Assembly (NCBI RefSeq): GCF_038070315.1 | Contig: NZ_JBBPCC010000026.1 | Location: 1 to 64,000 of the forward strand | Direction of reading: 5' to 3' | Source: Paenibacillus_G filicis | GTDB lineage: Bacteria; Bacillota; Bacilli; Paenibacillales; NBRC-103111 | Length of the DNA stretch: 64,000 nt | In this document: piece after piece, positions 7,239-15,641 of the stretch | Layout of the letters: each line of letters begins with the position of its first letter | Numbering within the stretch: position 1 is the stretch's first letter | Translations under genes and position numbers: made by a program | Notes under the pieces: generated by a model | What the model was told of the DNA's origin: nothing | What the model saw: the letters and a program-made list of their open reading frames with translations, nothing else | Database searches by the model: none

Positions 7239-7955
7239 ATGCCTGGCGAGATCAGAACGGCATATTATGATCCGGAGCTGCAAGTGGAAGCCTATAGGTT
7301 CCAGGGGGTCATGCAGAACTTTCCGAGCCATTTTCATGAGCATTATGTCATTGGGTTTATAGAAAATAGCCAGCGTTACATGTTGTGCAACCATCAAGCA
7401 TACATTTTAAATCCTGGAGATATTATGATTTTTAATCCCCGGGATATTCATTCATGCGAACAAATCGATGGGAAAGCTTTGGATTATCGCAGCATCGGGA
7501 TACAACCGGATAGCATGAAGAGGATAGTCAGAGAAATTACAGGCAAGGAATTTCTGCCGTCCTTTTCGCCTAATGTCCTTTACCGCAGCGAGCTTGCCGG
7601 GGTGTTGCAGGAGCTGCATGACATGATATTTAGGGGTGAATCCGACTTTATTAAAGAAGAGCTGTTTTTATTTCTCATTAGCCAGCTGCTGCAGGATTAC
7701 TCGGATACGACGGAGAAGCTAGAGGAACAAGGACAAGAGCGGGATTCCGAGTTCGCCACCATCTGCGATTACATCGAGAGTCATTATTCAAACAAGCGTG
7801 TATATTTATTTGACCCCAATCGTTACGGTATGGGCTGCTTATTTATTTTTAAACGAGTCGATCACGATGACGGCCTTCCTCGGGATGCTTCTCACCTTGA
7901 TAGGTCTAGTCGTGTCAGAAAAAAGGTTCATTCAGAAGTTGAAGCTTGCTTCTAG
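7239..7955 (+). pseudogene. AraC-family regulator, truncated and fused to foreign 3' sequence
   Basis: Residues 1-186 form the cupin-like sensor domain of an AraC regulator (FPSHFHEHYVIGFIE, LNPGDIMIFNPRDIHSC) plus the linker up to CDYIESHYSNK, which normally leads into the two DNA-binding helix-turn-helix motifs. These are missing: after about 7790 the sequence belongs to an EamA transporter read in the wrong frame, giving a nonsense tail of about 50 residues. The product cannot bind DNA as an AraC protein. SD GAAGGAGGGG precedes the ATG. Confidence 0.8.
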
Positions 7956-8001
7956 CTATGTTTTAAAATGTCGAGTCAAACTCAACAGACATAGGATGTG
8001 A
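7792..8001 (+). pseudogene. EamA (DMT-superfamily) transporter, C-terminal fragment
   Basis: The frame reads VYIYLTPIVTVWAAYLFLNE and then ITMTAFLGMLLTLIGLVVSE, the last two helices of a drug/metabolite transporter. The other eight helices are absent. AraC regulator followed by EamA transporter is a common pair, so one deletion with an end in each gene explains the fusion with the gene at 7239. Confidence 0.75.
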
Positions 8002-8077
8002 CTGCCAGGCAGGCACAACAGAAGCATTGTATATCATTCCATTTATTTGATTTCACAAATAAAGGATGTGTTTTCGG

Positions 8078-8355
8078 CTGAAAAAGAATCTATTCATTCT
8101 ATTAGTCATTACTTTATGCGTATTATTCTTAGCAGAAATGTCTAAGACGACTACTTACTCAGATGTCAGGTAGTTGAAATATACGAACAGCGTATAATCG
8201 TCGAAGATCTAAGTAGCCAGATGATAGCTATTTCAATTGATCCGAAACTTCATCAATTAATAGAAAAAAACAAGCGTTACGCAGTTAAATTTGAGTATTA
8301 CAAATATGGGAAAAAGAAACTGATTTTTATTGAGCCGAGCAAGCTCTCTAATTAG
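8078..8355 (+). pseudogene. small membrane-anchored or secreted protein, frameshifted
   Basis: Frame one encodes KKNLFILLVITLCVLFLAEM, a signal or anchor segment, then TTTYSDV and a stop at 8171. A one-base change of frame continues with VEIYEQRIIVEDLSS and a basic, charged C-terminus ending at 8355. No good start codon remains (CTG at 8078). I do not recognise the family. Confidence 0.5.
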
Positions 8356-8725
8356 AAGTCGCAAACCACCCTTGATTCGGCTTACGGTTATTGCGTTTAA
8401 GCCTGTCCGTTGTGAGAAGTTGCTTGCGTCAATCGGACAGCAAGCGAAGACGTTCGATCCGACGATTGTGCTCGGGCAGCAGGTTCAGGGACTGGAGCGC
8501 GCCCGGACGGCCTGATAACACACATAGGATCTGGATAAGCCAAATAAAACCCGCGGAAACTTTGAGGCATTAGGTTTCCGCGGGTTTTTATGCATGAAGC
8601 CACCCTGCGGCTGCACTTCGTGGAGTGAGGTGAAGGCGGCAGCTACGGGGGGCGGCGGATCAGATGGAAGTGGGCAAGACGGGAAATGATCAGACATGAC
8701 GGGATATTCAACTGGAAGTTGGCGG
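8356..8725. other. gene-poor stretch with unrecognised coding remnant
   Basis: A plus-strand frame ending at 8515 reads LLASIGQQAKTFDPTIVLG, which looks like the tail of a real protein but has no start and no family I recognise. The terminator at 8547 follows it. From 8600 to 8725 I see nothing. Confidence 0.35.
8547..8591 (+). terminator. rho-independent terminator
   Basis: 14-nt perfect arms AAACCCGCGGAAAC and complement around a 13-nt loop, then TTTTT. Confidence 0.85.
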
Positions 8726-8775
8726 TTGACTAAGAGGGTAAACGTGATTATAATAAAAAAATGAACGGTCTGTCT
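8726..8775 (+). promoter_or_regulatory. consensus promoter and possible TetR box of the first SDR gene
   Basis: TTGACT (8726-8731), 17-bp spacer, perfect TATAAT (8749-8754). At 8762-8775, near the start of transcription, lies TGAACGGTCTGTCT, which matches the box AGAATGATCGTTCT found beside the TetR gene at 9 of 14 positions. Confidence 0.65.
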
Positions 8776-8813
8776 TTTATTGCGATGAAACCTATTATAA
8801 GGAGTGAATGAAT

Positions 8814-9626
8814 ATGAGTAAAGTATGGTTGATAACAGGAACCTCGACGGGGTTTGGACGTCAATTCGTAGAGCAATTGGCCTCTACGGGAGATCAGATT
8901 GTCGCTACTGCGCGAAATGTGGAGGCGATCGCTGATCTTAAGGAATTGGCCCCTGACCGCATCCACATCGCCCCGCTCGATGTAACGAACAAGGAGCAGA
9001 TCCAGGCAGCTGTCCAAGAGGCGGTCGATACGTTCGGACGAATCGATATTGTCGTGAATAATGCGGGCTACGGATTATTCGGTATGCTGGAGGAATACAC
9101 GGATGAGCAGATCCGGCATCAATTCGATGTGAATGTATTCGGCACGCTCGATGTGATTCGGGCCACTCTTCCGATCTTCAAGCAGCAGCAATCTGGCCAT
9201 TACGTGAATGTTTCCTCGATCTTCGGGGTTTGGGCAGTTCCGGCGTTCAGTTTGTATGCGGCGTCGAAGTTTGCCGTAGAAGGGTTCTCCGAAGCGATGG
9301 CCGCGGAGCTGGCCGCCTTCGGAATCAAGACGACGATTGTACAGCCAGGCGTCTTCCAAACCGAGTTTATGGGAACGTCGCGCATGCTGTCGGACACTAA
9401 GCCTGAATATGCATCTGTATATGAAGCCTTCGACAAGAGCTATGATTCGCTGAAGAAGGGCGACCAGGCTAAGGCGGTTGAGGCTATGATCGCCATGATT
9501 AACAGCGAGAATCCGCCGCTTCATTTCCCGGTAGGCTCGATGGCGACCTATGGCATCCGAAATGCACTCGGCAAGCGTGTCGACGAAGTCGTGGCATGGG
9601 AGAAGGTATCGCTGCTGGCTGATTAA
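8814..9626 (+). CDS. SDR family oxidoreductase
   Basis: 270-residue short-chain dehydrogenase. TGTSTGFG near residue 8 is the dinucleotide-binding motif, NNAG follows at about 82, and the catalytic S / YAASK pair lies at about 135-150. Classical SDRs reduce a carbonyl or oxidise an alcohol with NAD(P)H; the substrate is unknown. I prefer the ATG at 8814 to the one at 8808 because SD AAGGAG (8799-8804) is 9 bases from 8814 but only 3 from 8808. The adjacent TetR gene is the likely regulator. Confidence 0.88.
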   Translation: MSKVWLITGTSTGFGRQFVEQLASTGDQIVATARNVEAIADLKELAPDRIHIAPLDVTNKEQIQAAVQEAVDTFGRIDIVVNNAGYGLFGMLEEYTDEQIRHQFDVNVFGTLDVIRATLPIFKQQQSGHYVNVSSIFGVWAVPAFSLYAASKFAVEGFSEAMAAELAAFGIKTTIVQPGVFQTEFMGTSRMLSDTKPEYASVYEAFDKSYDSLKKGDQAKAVEAMIAMINSENPPLHFPVGSMATYGIRNALGKRVDEVVAWEKVSLLAD

Positions 9627-9663
9627 TCGGAGATATAGAAGAAATTGCTTCGTGAGCATTCTT

Positions 9664-9692
9664 TACTGATCGTTCCCAAAATGCTATGATGG
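9664..9692 (+). promoter_or_regulatory. autoregulated promoter of the TetR gene
   Basis: TTTACT (9664-9669), 17-bp spacer, TATGAT (9687-9692). The spacer holds GATCGTTCCC, matching half of the dyad AGAATGATCGTTCT seen at 10312 and 10381. Confidence 0.55.
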
Positions 9693-9710
9693 GTCTGGGA
9701 GGGAGAGCTG

Positions 9711-10289
9711 ATGGCACGAAGCAAAGAGTTTGACGAGAGCGTGGTGCTTCATAAAGCCATGCTATTGTTCTGGGAGCAAGGGTATGAGAAGACCTCTCTG
9801 CAGGATCTTGTAGAGCATATGGGGATTCATCGCAGAAGCCTGTACGATACCTTTGGTGACAAGCATTCACTGTACTTAAAAGCGTTAGATCGTTACGGAG
9901 ATTTGATGAGCGCTGCTCTGAAGTCGGAAGCTTCTCGCGGCAACTCCGCCAGACAGGCGTTGCGTTTCATTTTCGACTTTATGATCGAGAAAGGCGACGA
10001 TATGCCTTTGGGATGTTTATTCGTCAATTCGGCTATCGAGCTAGCTCCAACGGACGAACAAATTGATGGAAAAACCAGTCAAGGGTTCCAGGGAGAAGAA
10101 CAGCTCATCGCAGATATCATCCGCAGAGGACAGCAATCTGGCGAGTGGGGAGCCCATCATGATCCTGAGCTGGTGGCGGAGAGCCTGCATAATTCGCTGG
10201 TGGGCATTCGTGTACTCGGCCGGACATCGGCGGGGAAAGAGAAGCTGCATCGGATCGCCGACGCTAGTCTGGCAGCGCTCGATAAGTAA
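9711..10289 (+). CDS. TetR/AcrR family transcriptional regulator
   Basis: 192 residues. The N-terminal helix-turn-helix reads TSLQDLVEHMGIHRRSLYDTFGDKHSL (residues about 28-54, shown here in part only as family-typical spacing); the C-terminal half is a ligand-binding helical domain. SD GGGAGGGAGAG. It sits between two SDR genes in the same direction, with a repeated dyad in its own promoter and in front of the next SDR gene. It probably represses itself and both SDRs until an electrophilic or lipophilic ligand binds (inference from context). Confidence 0.88.
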   Translation: MARSKEFDESVVLHKAMLLFWEQGYEKTSLQDLVEHMGIHRRSLYDTFGDKHSLYLKALDRYGDLMSAALKSEASRGNSARQALRFIFDFMIEKGDDMPLGCLFVNSAIELAPTDEQIDGKTSQGFQGEEQLIADIIRRGQQSGEWGAHHDPELVAESLHNSLVGIRVLGRTSAGKEKLHRIADASLAALDK

Positions 10290-10311
10290 AACAAATTTTT
10301 TTGTTTAAATT

Positions 10312-10399
10312 AGAATGATCGTTCCCAATAAAAAATTTGCGGATTCTTTGATACTGCCAACCCCCAGTTTTGTCTTTTTGAGAATGATCGTTCTAATTA
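10312..10399 (+). promoter_or_regulatory. two TetR-type operators and the second SDR promoter
   Basis: AGAATGATCGTTCC at 10312-10325 and AGAATGATCGTTCT at 10381-10394 are near-identical dyads centred on GATC. The second lies in the spacer of TTGTCT (10370-10375) and TAATTA (10394-10399), 18 bp apart, so bound repressor would block polymerase. Confidence 0.65.
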
Positions 10400-10442
10400 T
10401 GAGTACAAATCCTAACAACCCCAATAAAAGGAGACGATACAC

Positions 10443-11207
10443 ATGACAGCATCGCAAAATTTGACAGGAAAAGTTGCTTTCGTTACAGGAGGTACACGGG
10501 GGATCGGCTTGGAGACCGTTCGCGGCCTAGGCCGGCTGGGAGCTGCGGTAGTCATCGGCGCACGTGATCTTCAGAAAGGTCAGGAGACAGCTACGCAATT
10601 GAAGCAGGAAGGCTTGAACGTAGAGGCTATCGCCTGCGATGTGAATGTACATGAGGATCATCTCGCGGTGTACCGGCATCTGGAGCAGCAATACGGCAAG
10701 CTGGATATCCTGATCAATAACGCAGGAGTTCTGCTGGATGCGGAAAGTGTATCCGTGGAGATTGTGAACAAAACCAGCACGCAGCCTGCTGAGCAGCTGC
10801 GTGAGACGTTCGAAGTGAATTTCTTCGCTCCCATCCTGCTGACCCAGACGCTGCTGCCGCTCATCCGCAAGTCGGAGGCAGGCCGTATCGTGAATTTGTC
10901 CAGTGTGCTGGGTTCGCTGACTTTGCACGCCGATCCAAGCGCGCCTATTTACGGCATCAAAACCTTTGCCTATAACGCTTCGAAAACAGCGCTGAATGCA
11001 TTCACGATCCATCTGGCGCATGAACTGAAGGATACGGCGATTAAGGTAAACTCCATTCATCCGGGATGGGTGAATACCTCACTCGGAGGAGCTAAGGCGG
11101 ACATCGATGCGGTGGAAGGAAGCCGTACTAGTATTATCGCGGCGACGCTGCCGGATGACGGTCCGAGCGGACAATTCTTTTATCTCGAAAATCATTTACC
11201 TTGGTAA
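10443..11207 (+). CDS. SDR family oxidoreductase
   Basis: 254 residues. GGTRGIG at about residues 16-22 (NAD(P) motif), NNAG at about 91-94, then the catalytic Ser and YNASK. The insert of about 20 residues before the catalytic Ser and the C-terminal FFYLENHLPW-type end are shared with the plant-like carbonyl reductase group of SDRs. SD AAAGGAGACG. Expression is probably controlled by the TetR operators directly upstream. It closes with a double terminator. Confidence 0.87.
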   Translation: MTASQNLTGKVAFVTGGTRGIGLETVRGLGRLGAAVVIGARDLQKGQETATQLKQEGLNVEAIACDVNVHEDHLAVYRHLEQQYGKLDILINNAGVLLDAESVSVEIVNKTSTQPAEQLRETFEVNFFAPILLTQTLLPLIRKSEAGRIVNLSSVLGSLTLHADPSAPIYGIKTFAYNASKTALNAFTIHLAHELKDTAIKVNSIHPGWVNTSLGGAKADIDAVEGSRTSIIAATLPDDGPSGQFFYLENHLPW

Positions 11208-11228
11208 TCATTGATAGGCTTTATCTTA

Positions 11229-11316
11229 AACAAGCTGAAGTGGTTGTGAACCGCTTCAGCTTGTTGGAGTTACCCGCGCAAAACCTTGATTTCACAAGGC
11301 TTTGCGCGGGTTTTTC
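11229..11316 (+). terminator. tandem terminators
   Basis: Hairpin one at 11229-11265 (17 pairs with a GTG loop, one G-T pair). Hairpin two at 11273-11310 (CCCGCGC stem) followed by TTTTT. Confidence 0.8.
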
Positions 11317-11441
11317 TCTTCGTGGACTTCGTTTCGGCCCTCTTCTGAGTAGCATGTGTGACTCTACACGGTGAGGGAAGCCGTGATACTAAACGTAAGT
11401 ATTTTAGGAAAACATTGAAATACTGCCGTAAATCTGGCTTC

Positions 11442-11472
11442 TTGACTTGGAGTACACTCCAAGTTGTACATT
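11442..11472 (+). promoter_or_regulatory. MerR-type promoter with 19-bp spacer and dyad
   Basis: TTGACT (11442-11447) and TACATT (11467-11472) are 19 bp apart, and the spacer holds the dyad CTTGGAGT-AC-ACTCCAAG. The overlong spacer and central dyad are the signature of promoters activated by DNA distortion by a MerR protein. A MerR gene lies second in the operon (12232). Confidence 0.8.
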
Positions 11473-11522
11473 TAACATGTCACGATACTTCATTGACATC
11501 CTACATGAAAAGAGGAAAGACC

Positions 11523-12251
11523 ATGCCGCATACAAAGACAGTGCTGATTACCGGAGCCAACAAAGGAATCGGATATGAAACAGCTAGACAATTAGGAGCT
11601 CAGGGATTTACGGTCCTGCTTGGAGCGCGTGACGAGGAGAGAGGAAAGGAAGCGGCAGCTCGGCTGACAGAGGAGGGCTTGAAGGCCTGCCCTCTTATAT
11701 TGGACGTGACAAACCAGGCTACGATTGATGCTGCAGCCCAAGTCATTGCTGAGGAATTCGGCTCGCTTGACGTCCTGATTAATAATGCGGGAGCTGCATT
11801 TGAGGGAGGCGTTTCTCCGAGCCAGCTCGAATTATCCGATCTGAAAAAGACGTTTGAGACGAATTTCTTCGGTCTGTTCGCCGTTACCAAAGCGTTGCTG
11901 CCTCTGCTGATCAAGGCTCCAGCCGGTAGAGTTGTCAATGTATCCAGCGGGCTCGGTTCCTTATCCTTGATGAGCGATCTCTCGGCCGAATTCGCGAATG
12001 CCAACATATTGGCTTATCCTAGCTCCAAAACAGCGGTTAACTCCTTAACTTTAATGTTTGCCAAGGAGTTTAGACATTCACCGTTGAAATTCAATGCGGC
12101 CGATCCTGGGTATACGTCTACAGATTTAACAGGAAACCGAGGCTATCGGAAGGCCAGTCAAGCGGCCCAAGTTATTGTTCATCTCGCGACGCTTCCAGAA
12201 GAAGGACCAACGGGAGGTTTCTTTAACGAAAATGGACCAGTTCCCTGGTAA
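11523..12251 (+). CDS. SDR family oxidoreductase under a MerR promoter
   Basis: 242 residues: GANKGIG at about 11-17, NNAG at about 88-91, catalytic Ser and YPSSK. It is closely related to the SDR at 10443 (same FFNENGPVPW-like end) and probably NADPH-dependent. The frame is open upstream, but the ATG at 11523 is preceded by GAGGAAAG and gives the standard SDR N-terminus; the promoter at 11442-11472 fits a short leader. The MerR gene overlaps its 3' end. Confidence 0.86.
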   Translation: MPHTKTVLITGANKGIGYETARQLGAQGFTVLLGARDEERGKEAAARLTEEGLKACPLILDVTNQATIDAAAQVIAEEFGSLDVLINNAGAAFEGGVSPSQLELSDLKKTFETNFFGLFAVTKALLPLLIKAPAGRVVNVSSGLGSLSLMSDLSAEFANANILAYPSSKTAVNSLTLMFAKEFRHSPLKFNAADPGYTSTDLTGNRGYRKASQAAQVIVHLATLPEEGPTGGFFNENGPVPW

Positions 12252-12699
12252 GGCTAAATGGGCTACTCTTGTCGAGGAAATTCCGGAGCTTGTCACCTCC
12301 ATCAAGCAAGCTGCACAATTGACTGGACTAACGGAAGATACGATTCGTTATTATGAGAAAATTGGATTACTGCCTTATGCGGACCGGAAGAAAAACGGGC
12401 ATCGGATCTATAGCCGGGAACAGATTCAAGGTATTATCTTTTTAACTCGATTGAAAGCAACCGGAATGACCTTAGAGGAAATGAAGCATTTTCGGGAAAT
12501 GACGAATGCCGGTGATGAAAGCATCCCTGCCAGATTGTCCATTCTAGAGGAGCATAAGCAGAAAATTCAAAGCGAAATTGCCAGATTGTCTGATATTCAA
12601 ACAATCATTGAATTCAAGATTGATCATTTTCGTGAAATCTTCCAACATCCAAATTCAAACGATATGCTTTGTGAGGAAGCTTCAAAAAAAGAGATATGA
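12232..12699 (+). CDS. MerR family transcriptional regulator
   Basis: 155 residues. TSIKQAAQLTGLTEDTIRYY followed by EKIGLLP is the MerR winged-helix; a coiled-coil dimer helix follows. No conserved metal-binding Cys is near its end except one Cys close to the C-terminus (MLCEEAS), so it resembles the aldehyde- or drug-sensing branch (AdhR/BltR-like). The ATG at 12232 overlaps the SDR by 20 bp; GGGAGG is rather far upstream, so the start is uncertain. It probably activates the promoter at 11442. Confidence 0.82.
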   Translation: MDQFPGKAKWATLVEEIPELVTSIKQAAQLTGLTEDTIRYYEKIGLLPYADRKKNGHRIYSREQIQGIIFLTRLKATGMTLEEMKHFREMTNAGDESIPARLSILEEHKQKIQSEIARLSDIQTIIEFKIDHFREIFQHPNSNDMLCEEASKKEI

Positions 12700-12787
12700 C
12701 GGTTAAACATGATGGGACACCCCCTTTGAGATATAGATTTGTTATTCAACAGGCATGAATGATAAATCGAGGAGAGGTGAATGATTA

Positions 12788-13735
12788 ATGAAGAAAGCAG
12801 CCAAAACGGTTATTATCACAGGGGGAAATACAGGGCTCGGGTTTGAAACGGCCAAAGTTATGGCCAGCTCTTCAACCGAATGGCATGTCGTCATCGCATC
12901 GCGCAGTCAGCAAAAAGGAAACGAAGCGGTGCAAGCGTTGATTCGGGATACCCGTAATCCCCATATATCTGCAAGAGTACTGGACTTGTCCTCATTCTCG
13001 TCGATTAAGCAATTCGCAGATCAATACACGAAGGCGGATCTTCCGCCGCTCCATGCCATTGTCTGCAATGCCGGGACTGCTTTTGTGCAGGGTACTCAAG
13101 TAACAGCGGATGGCCTGGAGGCAACCTTTGGCGTCAATCATATGGGTCATTTCCTGCTCGTGCGGCTGCTCTATAATCAGCTGGCAGAGCCGGGCCGTAT
13201 CGTTGTTGTCAGCAGTGACACGCATCAATCGAGGGGCAATTCGGGGATGTCCGTCCGCTATGCAAGTCCGGCAACGATGGCCGATCCTACGGCTTCGGAC
13301 CAGAACCTGCACGAGCTGAACGACTTTTCCAAGGGAATGGTCCGCTATGCGACCTCCAAGCTGACCAACCTGTATTTTACGTATGAGCTGTCACGCCGGG
13401 TTCAGCAGTCCAAGCCATCCATCTCGGTTGTGGCCTTTAACCCTGGCATGATGCCCGGCAAAGGCTCGGCACTGGCCAGAGACTACAAGCCCGTCATGCG
13501 GTTTGCCTGGAATTATGTCATGCCGTTGTTCCGCTTCGTCAGCTCCGGCATTCGTTCAACCAAGCAGTCCGGCCATGATCTTGCTCAGCTGGTATTAAGT
13601 GAAGTAGTGAAAAGTGGAACGTACTGGGACGGCAAGAAGGAGATTGCATCCTCCGAAGAGTCCTATGATCTCGGTCGTGCGGCTGAGCTGTGGGATTGGA
13701 GCAGTGAAAAGGCAGAGCTGAACAAAGAGCTCTAA
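12788..13735 (+). CDS. SDR family oxidoreductase, protochlorophyllide-reductase-like branch
   Basis: 315 residues. GGNTGLGFETAK (about 12-23), CNAG (about 92-95), VSSD and YATSK. The longer chain and the FNPGMMPGKGSAL segment resemble retinol dehydrogenase/protochlorophyllide oxidoreductase-like SDRs; the actual substrate is unknown and nothing suggests photosynthesis. SD GAGGAGAGGTG. It follows the MerR gene after 88 bp with no terminator between, so it may belong to the same operon. Confidence 0.85.
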   Translation: MKKAAKTVIITGGNTGLGFETAKVMASSSTEWHVVIASRSQQKGNEAVQALIRDTRNPHISARVLDLSSFSSIKQFADQYTKADLPPLHAIVCNAGTAFVQGTQVTADGLEATFGVNHMGHFLLVRLLYNQLAEPGRIVVVSSDTHQSRGNSGMSVRYASPATMADPTASDQNLHELNDFSKGMVRYATSKLTNLYFTYELSRRVQQSKPSISVVAFNPGMMPGKGSALARDYKPVMRFAWNYVMPLFRFVSSGIRSTKQSGHDLAQLVLSEVVKSGTYWDGKKEIASSEESYDLGRAAELWDWSSEKAELNKEL

Positions 13736-13762
13736 TCTAAATAAATAGCGAAGTCCAGCATT

Positions 13763-14692
13763 TTACCTGGATATTGCGGTATGGTTCAGCATGAGACCGA
13801 GCTGGCGAAGGTAAGGTCGCAAGTCGCTGACGGAATCTAAAAAAGTGGTGTATACCCGAAGCAAGGTATCGTTGGGCCTAGGTTGTGCCAGCTCGCCCTG
13901 CAGGAGATCTATCACCTCAAGCAGTTCCTTCCGAATATGCTCGGGTTGCGGCAACTTATGGATTTTTTCGGCAAAAAACTTCAGAAATTCCTCCAGGTTG
14001 GCCTGCCGGGTGAAGTGATCTAGCGGATTGATTTCGTTGAAGAAGGCGCTGGATGTCTTGAGCACAGGTTCAGCCTTGCTTGCGATCAAATCGCGGATGA
14101 CCGTATCCAGCCGATCCACGATGAAGCCGGCCAATTGGGCCATGGGAACTGCGATCACAGCTTGAATCGCATGCGACAAGTATTCTTTGATCATGCCGCG
14201 GAAGATGGCGACAACATCCCCGAGAAAGGGAGCAATGGGCTCGCCATATGCTTCATAGAAGCAGTCGTGGTGCAAGGTTAGCAATGTGGCGCGTTTCTTT
14301 CTCCATTCGATCAGAAAGTTCTCATTGGTTGTTATCGGAAGCTCTTTAAACTCGCTGGTGAAAAAATAGTTTTCAAGCATATATTGCATCTGAAATTCAA
14401 TCTTCCGACGCAGCACTTCCTTGGGTGGAAGCCCCTCTAGCCGAAGCATGCGGTCAAGCTCCCTGGTTTCTTCGAACAGGATTCTGTGTACCTCAACAAA
14501 TACGCTGGTAAATAAATCTTCCTTTGAAGGAAACACTTTATATATGCTGGCCTTGGCCATGCTGCAGGCTTCTGCGATGTCCTGCATGGAGGCCGCGAAA
14601 TATCCTTTTTCTCTGAAAATACACATGGCTGTATCGATTATTTGCTGTCTTTTGAATTGTTCCAACTGTACCACCCCTAGACATTCTGACAT
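13763..14692 (-). CDS. TetR/AcrR family regulator
   Basis: 309 residues, long for the family (usually about 200). The helix-turn-helix is ASMQDIAEACSMAKASIYKV with FPSKEDLF; the remainder is a long helical sensor domain. The ATG at 14692 lacks a good SD; a TTG at about 14664 has GGGGTGG six bases upstream and would start at LEQFKRQQI, the usual TetR beginning, so the shorter form is likely. Divergent from the hydrolase at 14797, whose promoter carries two ACTTG-AAGT dyads. Confidence 0.82.
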   Translation of the reverse strand: MSECLGVVQLEQFKRQQIIDTAMCIFREKGYFAASMQDIAEACSMAKASIYKVFPSKEDLFTSVFVEVHRILFEETRELDRMLRLEGLPPKEVLRRKIEFQMQYMLENYFFTSEFKELPITTNENFLIEWRKKRATLLTLHHDCFYEAYGEPIAPFLGDVVAIFRGMIKEYLSHAIQAVIAVPMAQLAGFIVDRLDTVIRDLIASKAEPVLKTSSAFFNEINPLDHFTRQANLEEFLKFFAEKIHKLPQPEHIRKELLEVIDLLQGELAQPRPNDTLLRVYTTFLDSVSDLRPYLRQLGLMLNHTAISR

Positions 14693-14719
14693 GCTCTCTT
14701 GATGTGGTCAATAAAGGAT

Positions 14720-14761
14720 TTGACGTGAAAACTTGCAAAGTCATATAATGAACTTGTAAGT
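14720..14761 (+). promoter_or_regulatory. promoter with paired ACTTGYAAGT dyads
   Basis: TTGACG (14720-14725), 18-bp spacer, TATAAT (14744-14749). ACTTGCAAAGT (14731-14741) and ACTTGTAAGT (14752-14761) are similar small palindromes that flank the -10 box, plausible binding sites for the divergent TetR protein. Confidence 0.65.
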
Positions 14762-14796
14762 TTTATAGATTGAATTCTAAGGAGGTGAGCCAGAGC

Positions 14797-15543
14797 ATTC
14801 CGCTTTGGCCCAACATGAAAATTAACGATCAGGTTGAAATGCTGGAGCTTACCCTTAAGATGGGTGAGCATGATTTTGTCATCAACCCGGTAGTGATCCG
14901 TGATGAGCATACCTATGTATTGATTGATACCGGGATGCCTGGTTCTTACGGTCCAATCACGGAGCTTTTGACCCAAGCAGGAATTGATGACTCGGCCCCT
15001 CATTCCATTATTCTAACCCATCAGGATATCGATCATGTAGGCGGGTTGCCACAGTTCAAGGGCGAAGGCATCGATGTGTATGCTCATGGGGAGGACCAGC
15101 CCTATATCGATGGGTTGAAACCGATGATCAAATTCAATGGGGAGCGTAAGGAAGGTCTTATTGCCAGTCTTCCGCAGGACCTCGCTTCCGCATTTGAAAC
15201 TACTTTCTCAGGAGAAGTCAAGAATGTGACCCGTGTGCTTACAGATGGGGAGAAGCTGCCTTTCGGCGGGGGGCTAACCGTGATCCATACCCCAGGGCAT
15301 ACACCAGGACATATCGCTTTGTACCATGAGCCGAGCAAGACCCTTATTGCTGGCGATGCTTTGGTCGTGGATGGCGGGAACCTGCAAGGTCCGAATCCGG
15401 CCGTAACGCCAGATATGAAGCTGGCGCTGGAGTCGCTCCGCAAGCTCAAGGCATATCCGATCGAGACGGTTCTCTGCTATCATGGTGGCCTTTTTAAAGG
15501 CGATGTTCACAAGATCATCGACGAAATAACCCAGAGCCTGTAG
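14797..15543 (+). CDS. metallo-beta-lactamase-fold hydrolase
   Basis: About 248 residues. THQDIDHVGG is the H-x-x-x-D-H metal motif, with a further HTPGHTPGH and GDALVVDGG; all zinc ligands of a glyoxalase II-like hydrolase are present. A perfect SD AAGGAGGTGA (14779-14788) is not followed by a normal start: the in-frame codon at proper spacing is ATT (14797). An upstream TTG (14770) would put the SD inside the gene, and the first ATG (14815) is 26 bases off. I place the start at 14797 with reservation. Confidence 0.8.
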   Translation: MPLWPNMKINDQVEMLELTLKMGEHDFVINPVVIRDEHTYVLIDTGMPGSYGPITELLTQAGIDDSAPHSIILTHQDIDHVGGLPQFKGEGIDVYAHGEDQPYIDGLKPMIKFNGERKEGLIASLPQDLASAFETTFSGEVKNVTRVLTDGEKLPFGGGLTVIHTPGHTPGHIALYHEPSKTLIAGDALVVDGGNLQGPNPAVTPDMKLALESLRKLKAYPIETVLCYHGGLFKGDVHKIIDEITQSL

Positions 15544-15641
15544 TAAACAGCGTTAGCGATTCATCCTCCTCCTAGTCTGAGCAAGTCCGCGCCACCAGGA
15601 TGATTCTTATCGGCTATACCTCAATTTATAGATCCACCATG

